Source of the DNA: an uncultured Oscillospiraceae bacterium
Lineage (GTDB): Bacteria > Bacillota > Clostridia > Oscillospirales > Oscillospiraceae
Reading direction: 5' to 3'
NCBI GenBank assembly: GCA_900756495.1
Contig: CAAEKI010000246.1
Span: forward strand, 1-6,297
DNA length: 6,297 nt
Shown here: in pieces, positions 1-3,860 of the stretch
Numbering within the stretch: position 1 is the first letter of the stretch
How the letters are laid out: each line of letters begins with the position of its first letter
Position numbers and translations under genes: made by a program
The notes under the pieces: generated by a model
What the model was told of the DNA's origin: nothing
The model's input: only the letters and a program-made list of their open reading frames with translations
The model's database searches: none

Positions 1-60
1 CCTGATGTACAGACGCCTGGAGCGCCGCGGCCGCGGCGCTCCAGGCGTCTGTACATCAGG
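1..60. repeat. Perfect 60-bp palindrome at the window edge
   Basis: Bases 1-30 are the exact reverse complement of bases 31-60, with no mismatch and no spacer; the centre is CCGCGG|CCGCGG at 25-36. The right arm overlaps the TGA stop (56-58) of the carbamate kinase gene. As RNA it could fold into a very stable hairpin of about 28 bp just after that gene. No T tract can be seen because the window ends at the outer edge of the left arm, so an intrinsic terminator cannot be shown. A loop-free palindrome flush with the sequence end is also what a fold-back read or a self-complementary assembly-graph end would give, and I consider an artefact at least as likely as a biological element. The palindrome is certain; its meaning is not. 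Confidence 0.95.
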
Positions 61-1018
61 GCAATTCAGATTGTCCGCCGTCCGTGATCAGAGTTCCGGT
101 CTTCCCGGCAATACCGTCGGCGGCCTTTTCCAAAAGGGTAATGAGAGCGGTGCGGCCGGGCGCAGATTCGGCAAACGCCGCCGCCGCCTCTACTTTGGGG
201 AGCATGGATCCGGGTGCGAAGTGCCCCTGTGCAATATAGCGGCGGGCCTCTTCCGCCGTCATAACGTCCAGCCAGCGCTGATCCGGCTTCCCAAAGTTCA
301 GCGCCACTTTTTCCACTGCGGTGAGAATTACCAGGCAGTCGGCGTCCGCCTGCCGCGCCAGCAGAGAGGCGGCAAAGTCCTTGTCGACGACGGCCGCGGC
401 CCCCTTCAGGTGGTGCCCATTGGTCTTGAAAACCGGAATCCCGCCGCCGCCGCAGGCCACCACCACATGGCCGGTATCCACCAAGGCGCGGATGGTGTCG
501 ATCTCCACGATGGATACCGGTAGGGGGGAGGCCACCACCCGGCGCCAGCCGCGGCCCGCATCCTCCAGGACATCGTAGCCCCGCTCGGCCACCATGCGCT
601 CGGCCTCCGCCCGAGTCATAAAGGCGCCGATGGGTTTGGCCAGGCGCTCAAAGGCCGGATCAGACGGGTCTACTTCCACCTGGGTCAGCACGGTTGCCAC
701 GCCAATATCCATCCCGCGGTCCAGCAGCTCCTCCCGCAGGGCATTTTGGAGGTCATAGCCGATATAGCCCTGGCTCATGGCTACGCAGACAGACAGTGGA
801 CAGGGAATATACTTGTCGGGCTCGGTACGGGTGAGTTGGGCCATGGCCTTCTGAATCATCCCAACCTGGGGACCGTTTCCATGGGCGAGAATGACCTCAT
901 GCCCCGCCGCAATGAGATCCGCGATGGCTGCTGCCGTCCGTTGGACGGCAATCATCTGCTCCGGCAGGTTTTCACCCAGAGCGTTGCCGCCCAGAGCAAT
1001 TACAATTCGTTTTTTCAT
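56..1018 (-). CDS. arcC: Carbamate kinase
   Basis: This cytosolic enzyme of the amino-acid kinase family interconverts carbamoyl phosphate + ADP with carbamate + ATP; in catabolism it makes ATP. The 320 residues match the usual family length of about 310-320. Visible family motifs, in order, are ALGGNAL (8-14), HGNGPQVG (46-53, phosphate/carbamate binding), SQGYIGY (82-88), KPIG (128-131), ACGGGGIPV (188-196), VVDKDFAA (210-217, catalytic Lys/Asp region) and GSMLPKVEAA (270-279). The ATG at 1018 gives the canonical MKKRIVIALGGNAL start. It has no recognisable Shine-Dalgarno: the 22-base gap after ygeW is almost all A/T, so translation may depend on coupling to ygeW. It is the last gene of a ygeY-ygeW-arcC operon, matching YqeA of the Escherichia coli xdh/ygeW region rather than an arginine deiminase locus, since no arcA or arcB is nearby. 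The likely source of carbamoyl phosphate is the YgeW reaction (inference). The stop lies inside the terminal palindrome, but the C-terminus looks complete. Confidence 0.95.
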   Translation of the reverse strand: MKKRIVIALGGNALGENLPEQMIAVQRTAAAIADLIAAGHEVILAHGNGPQVGMIQKAMAQLTRTEPDKYIPCPLSVCVAMSQGYIGYDLQNALREELLDRGMDIGVATVLTQVEVDPSDPAFERLAKPIGAFMTRAEAERMVAERGYDVLEDAGRGWRRVVASPLPVSIVEIDTIRALVDTGHVVVACGGGGIPVFKTNGHHLKGAAAVVDKDFAASLLARQADADCLVILTAVEKVALNFGKPDQRWLDVMTAEEARRYIAQGHFAPGSMLPKVEAAAAFAESAPGRTALITLLEKAADGIAGKTGTLITDGGQSELP

Positions 1019-1040
1019 ATAGAAAAATTACAATTTATTA

Positions 1041-2240
1041 TCACAGGAAAAGCCGACGTGCGGCAGACCGGGCCTCCAGCTCCCGAAGGGCAGCCTGAGG
1101 ATCCTTTACCTTGGCCAGGAAAATCATGGCGGCAATGATGTAGGGCTTGAAGCTGGCCTGCTTATAGAGGGGGACCCGGTAGCGGTCGAAGACAGAGGCA
1201 TCCACCTCGCCCTGGGCACAGGAGACGCCGGAGATGTCGGCAGGGAGGCAGTGAAGATAAAGGGCTTCGCCGCCGCGGGTCAGCTTCATCATATTCTCGG
1301 TGCAGGCCCAGTCTTTATGGCTGGCATTCTGAGCCAGCAGCTCCTGCTCCAGGGCTCTGATGCCGGCGGTATCTCCGCATGCGTACAGGTCGGTGCGCCG
1401 CTCCATAGCGGCGAAGGGGGCCCAACTCTTGGGATAGACGATATCGGCGTCCCGAAAGGCCTCGGCCATGGAATTGGTCTTGGTATAGGAGCCGCCGGAC
1501 GCGGAGGCATTTTTCCGGGCGACCGCCTCTACCTCGGGCATCACCTCATAGCCCTCGGGGTGGGCCAGCGTCACATCCATGCCGAAACGGGTCATCAGTC
1601 CGATGACGCCCTGGGGCACGCTGAGGGGCTTGCCGTAGGAGGGGGAGTAGGCCCAGGTCATGGCGATTTTTTTCCCCTTTAATTTCTCCACGCCGCCAAA
1701 GTGATGGATGATATGGAGCATATCGGCCATGCACTGGGTGGGGTGGTCGATGTCGCACTGGAGATTGACCAGAGCAGGCTTTTGCTCCAATACGCCGTCC
1801 CTGTGTCCCTCGGCCACCGCGTCGGCCACCTGGTGCATATAGGCGTTTCCCTTGCCGATATACATATCGTCCCGGATACCGATGACGTCAGCCATAAAGG
1901 AAATCATATTGGCGGTCTCCCTGACGGTCTCGCCGTGAGCGATCTGGCTTTTGCCCTCATCCAGATCCTGAACCTCCAGACCCAGCAGGTTGCAGGCGCT
2001 GGCGAAGGAGAAACGGGTGCGGGTGGAGTTGTCCCGGAAGAGGGAAATGCCCAGACCGGAGTCAAAAATTTTGGTGGAGATATTCTGCTCCCGCATATGG
2101 CGCAGAGCGTCGGCCAAAATAAAGACGGCCTCAATTTCGTCATCGGTCTTCTCCCAGGTTAAAAAGAAGTCGCTCTCGTACATGGCTCCAAAGTCGAGCC
2201 TGTTCAGGCGATCCACATAGCTCTGAAGGATGCTGTCCAT
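1041..2240 (-). CDS. ygeW: Knotted carbamoyltransferase YgeW
   Basis: This is a member of the aspartate/ornithine carbamoyltransferase superfamily, in the YgeW branch, whose proteins have a knotted fold and a physiological substrate that was long unassigned. The 399 residues are longer than OTCase or ATCase catalytic chains (about 310-335), as expected for YgeW. The N-terminal carbamoyl-phosphate domain has FRDNSTRTRF with the S-T-R-T loop at 72-75, and the EGKSQIAHGETVRETA segment (95-110). DHPTQ lies at 165-169. The C-terminal domain has the HCLPAD loop at 330-335. All the carbamoyl-phosphate-binding motifs are present, so it should be active. The ATG at 2240 is preceded at 6 bases by AAGGAGAG, which overlaps the ygeY stop codon. 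It sits between ygeY and carbamate kinase. That context suggests phosphorolysis of a ureido/carbamoyl intermediate of purine breakdown to carbamoyl phosphate (inference), with 2,3-diaminopropionate as a proposed amine partner. It is not argF/argI or pyrB: it has the long YgeW-type sequence and selenium-linked neighbours. Confidence 0.95.
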   Translation of the reverse strand: MDSILQSYVDRLNRLDFGAMYESDFFLTWEKTDDEIEAVFILADALRHMREQNISTKIFDSGLGISLFRDNSTRTRFSFASACNLLGLEVQDLDEGKSQIAHGETVRETANMISFMADVIGIRDDMYIGKGNAYMHQVADAVAEGHRDGVLEQKPALVNLQCDIDHPTQCMADMLHIIHHFGGVEKLKGKKIAMTWAYSPSYGKPLSVPQGVIGLMTRFGMDVTLAHPEGYEVMPEVEAVARKNASASGGSYTKTNSMAEAFRDADIVYPKSWAPFAAMERRTDLYACGDTAGIRALEQELLAQNASHKDWACTENMMKLTRGGEALYLHCLPADISGVSCAQGEVDASVFDRYRVPLYKQASFKPYIIAAMIFLAKVKDPQAALRELEARSAARRLFL

Positions 2241-2246
2241 CTGAAT

Positions 2247-2254
2247 CTCTCCTT
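2247..2254 (-). promoter_or_regulatory. Ribosome binding site of ygeW, overlapping the ygeY stop
   Basis: Read on the minus strand this is AAGGAGAG, six bases before the ygeW ATG. Its 5' end shares bases with the TAA stop of ygeY (2253-2255). Ribosomes ending ygeY therefore stop on the ygeW initiation site, which is a layout typical of translational coupling. Confidence 0.85.
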
Positions 2255-3665
2255 ATTTCATATCGCTGCCGGTGAGGGCGGCACGGAATTGAGTGGCGTC
2301 GTCGGTCTTGTTCTCGGCATGGTAGAGAGCGGGCACGGCGGCGTAGAGGGCGGCGCAGCGGACCAGGTCGTCCTTCCAGGTGATTTCGTTGGGGGCGTGG
2401 GCCTGGCTCTCGGCGCCGGGACCAAAGCCCACGCAGGGAATTCCGTACCGGCCCTGGATAGCCACGCCATTGGTAGAGAAGGTCCACTTGTCGGTAAGGG
2501 GACGGCCCATCCGCAGGTGCATGGCATCCCGGCCTGGGTCGGGGTCTGCGTGGCCCATCCGCTCCAGCCCGAAGAGGGCCTTGTGGGCGTCAATGAGCGC
2601 TTGGACGTGGGCGGCGCTCTCCCTGTTGATCCAGGTGGGAAAGTAGCACTCGGTCTCATAGACTTCCCCAGTCCAGGAGGGACGGTCGTACATGTACATG
2701 GATACCTTCACGTCCTCGCCGTACTTCTTCACGCTGGGGAGGTCCCGAATCTCCTGAAGACAGGAGTCCCAAGTCTCGCCGGCGGTCATACGCCGGTCGA
2801 TGGAGATGGCGCAGGAGTCGGCCACGGCACAGCGGCTGGGGGAGGTATAGAAGATCTGGGAGACGGTACAGGTACCCCGTCCCAGGAAACGGGCGTCCTC
2901 CCAGTGGTCGGGGTTGTATCTGGGGTCCAGCATTTTGATCAGGCCCTTGATCTCCTCCGCCTCCCCGGCGCCGTTCTCGTTGAGGGCGCGGACGTCGCGG
3001 AGGATATCGGCCATCTTGTAGATGGCGTTGTCGCCCCGCTCCGGCGCGCTGCCGTGGCAGCTGACACCCTTGACGTCCACCCGGATCTCCATGCGGCCCC
3101 GGTGGCCCCGGTAGATGCCGCCGTCGGTGGGCTCTGTGGAGATGACGAACTCCACCTGCTCCGTCCTGATGCCGCGGTCAGGGAAGAACCTGTTGACGAG
3201 GTACTGCCAGCACATGCCGTCGCAGTCCTCCTCCTGAACAGAGCCCACCACCATGATACGGAACCCGCTGGGGATGAGGTTCAGATCTTTCATGATGCGG
3301 GCGCCGTATACGGCGGCGGCCATGCCGCCCTCCTGATCGGAGCTGCCGCGGCCATAGATGACAGCGTCGTCTTCCCAGCCCTGGTAGGGGTCGCACGTCC
3401 AGTTGTCCCGGTTGCCGACGCCCACCGTGTCGATGTGGGAGTCGATGGCGATGATTTTTTCGCCCTCGCCCATCCAGCCGATGATGTTGCCCAGGCCGTC
3501 CACCTCCACTTGGTCAAAGCCCAGCCGCTCCATCTCGGAACGGATGCAGGAGATGACCTCGCGCTCCTCACAGCTCTCGCTGGGGTGGGAGATCATCTCC
3601 CGCAGGAAGCGGCACATATCGGTCCGGTAGCCTTGGGCTGCGGCCTTGATTTGCTCAAAATCCAT
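2253..3665 (-). CDS. ygeY: YgeY family selenium metabolism-linked hydrolase (M20 metallohydrolase)
   Basis: This is an M20/ArgE/DapE-type binuclear zinc amidohydrolase of the YgeY family, found with selenium-dependent molybdenum hydroxylases. It presumably cleaves an amide or ureido bond in a purine-ring breakdown product; the substrate is not certain. The 470 residues show every expected metal site: H77 and catalytic D79 in DSHIDT, bridging D110 in [10 protein letters not shown], catalytic base E145 and ligand E146 in VQEED, E178 in STEPTDGG, and H423 in QAHAPNE near the C-terminus. The dimerisation insert spans about 187-300, with [11 protein letters not shown] and the conserved [14 protein letters not shown] place the start at 3665 because GGAGGAG (3672-3678) lies six bases upstream. 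The in-frame ATGs at 3701 and 3698 fall inside or beside the -10 box, and the ATG at 3680 has no Shine-Dalgarno. It is the first gene of the minus-strand operon, 12 bases before ygeW. No signal peptide is seen, so it is cytosolic. Confidence 0.95.
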   Translation of the reverse strand: MDFEQIKAAAQGYRTDMCRFLREMISHPSESCEEREVISCIRSEMERLGFDQVEVDGLGNIIGWMGEGEKIIAIDSHIDTVGVGNRDNWTCDPYQGWEDDAVIYGRGSSDQEGGMAAAVYGARIMKDLNLIPSGFRIMVVGSVQEEDCDGMCWQYLVNRFFPDRGIRTEQVEFVISTEPTDGGIYRGHRGRMEIRVDVKGVSCHGSAPERGDNAIYKMADILRDVRALNENGAGEAEEIKGLIKMLDPRYNPDHWEDARFLGRGTCTVSQIFYTSPSRCAVADSCAISIDRRMTAGETWDSCLQEIRDLPSVKKYGEDVKVSMYMYDRPSWTGEVYETECYFPTWINRESAAHVQALIDAHKALFGLERMGHADPDPGRDAMHLRMGRPLTDKWTFSTNGVAIQGRYGIPCVGFGPGAESQAHAPNEITWKDDLVRCAALYAAVPALYHAENKTDDATQFRAALTGSDMK

Positions 3666-3671
3666 GACAAT

Positions 3672-3678
3672 CTCCTCC
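3672..3678 (-). promoter_or_regulatory. Ribosome binding site that sets the ygeY start
   Basis: The minus strand reads GGAGGAG, six bases before the ATG at 3665. It is the strongest Shine-Dalgarno in the window and selects this start over three upstream in-frame ATGs, giving a protein that begins MDFEQIK. Confidence 0.85.
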
Positions 3679-3696
3679 ATATTCCATTCTGATCTC

Positions 3697-3724
3697 ATCA
3701 TACCACGGGGCCGGGGATAGTCAA
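3697..3724 (-). promoter_or_regulatory. Housekeeping-sigma promoter of the ygeY-ygeW-arcC operon
   Basis: The minus strand has TTGACT (3719-3724) as -35 and TATGAT (3697-3702) as -10, with a 16-base spacer; each box is 5/6 to consensus. Transcription would start near 3690, giving a leader of about 25 bases that contains the ygeY Shine-Dalgarno. Immediately upstream, towards 3765, lie two A tracts on this strand about 20 bases apart, which could act as a bent UP-like element. The match is seen in sequence; activity is inferred. Confidence 0.75.
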
Positions 3725-3732
3725 GGGCTTTG

Positions 3733-3765
3733 CAAACAATTTTTCAATTGACCAAACATTTTTTT
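3733..3765. repeat. Imperfect direct repeat with phased A/T tracts in the divergent promoter region
   Basis: CAAACAATTTTT (3733-3744) recurs as CAAACATTTTTTT (3753-3765), 20 bases start to start, about two helical turns. Between them is TCAATTGA (3744-3751), an 8-base palindrome. The block is strikingly A/T-rich within a GC-rich locus and lies directly upstream of the minus-strand -35 box. It may be a tandem regulator-binding site, a curved UP element, or both. On the minus strand 3760-3748 reads AATGTTTGGTCAA, which loosely resembles the PucR purine-catabolism box of Bacillus subtilis as I recall it (two mismatches). I regard that only as a hint. Confidence 0.5.
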
Positions 3766-3791
3766 AGATATGCTCCAAAGCAGTGAATCTG

Positions 3792-3815
3792 CCGCCGGCC
3801 CTTGCTATCCGGCGG
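3792..3815. repeat. Interrupted palindrome upstream of the xanthine dehydrogenase gene
   Basis: CCGCCGG (3792-3798) and CCGGCGG (3809-3815) are perfect 7-base inverted arms around a 10-base centre that contains TTGCTA. It lies 46-69 bases before the xdh ATG. Possible roles are a repressor operator laid over the -35 region, or a leader hairpin if transcription starts further upstream. There is no T run after it, so it does not look like an intrinsic terminator. Confidence 0.5.
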
Positions 3816-3830
3816 ACGAAATGATAAGCT
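3802..3830 (+). promoter_or_regulatory. Weak candidate promoter for the xanthine dehydrogenase gene
   Basis: TTGCTA (3802-3807) and TAAGCT (3825-3830) are separated by 17 bases. The -10 match is poor, so activation or another start is plausible. An alternative is TTGACC (3748-3753) with TATGCT (3769-3774), but that spacer is only 15 bases. The divergent layout requires a plus-strand promoter somewhere in 3666-3860; which one is used cannot be decided from sequence alone. Confidence 0.25.
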
Positions 3831-3845
3831 GTAGATACTGGAACG

Positions 3846-3853
3846 AAAGGGGG
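3846..3853 (+). promoter_or_regulatory. Ribosome binding site of the xanthine dehydrogenase gene
   Basis: AAAGGGGG lies seven bases before the ATG at 3861. It supports that ATG over the one two codons later at 3867. The resulting N-terminus (MYMFTVNG) matches the usual start of the ferredoxin-like domain in this family. Confidence 0.7.
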
Positions 3854-3860
3854 ACGCGCC

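Noticed and set aside
56..2240. Arginine deiminase pathway (OTCase plus carbamate kinase)
   Set aside because: The transferase is the longer YgeW type, there is no arginine deiminase or arginine/ornithine antiporter, and ygeY and xdh are adjacent.
2289..3692. A 467-residue open frame on the plus strand, antisense to ygeY
   Set aside because: It is the mirror of a high-GC coding gene: Val/Gly/Asp/His/Ala-rich with no recognisable domain, while the opposite strand has a complete M20 active site.
3666..3701. Upstream ATGs giving ygeY a 12-residue N-terminal extension
   Set aside because: The ATGs at 3701 and 3698 overlap the -10 box and the ATG at 3680 has no Shine-Dalgarno. The ATG at 3665 has a perfect one and gives the family N-terminus.
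3792..3806. Possible sigma-54 promoter (TTGCT as a -12 element)
   Set aside because: The required GG at the -24 position is CC here (3792-3793), so the pattern fails.
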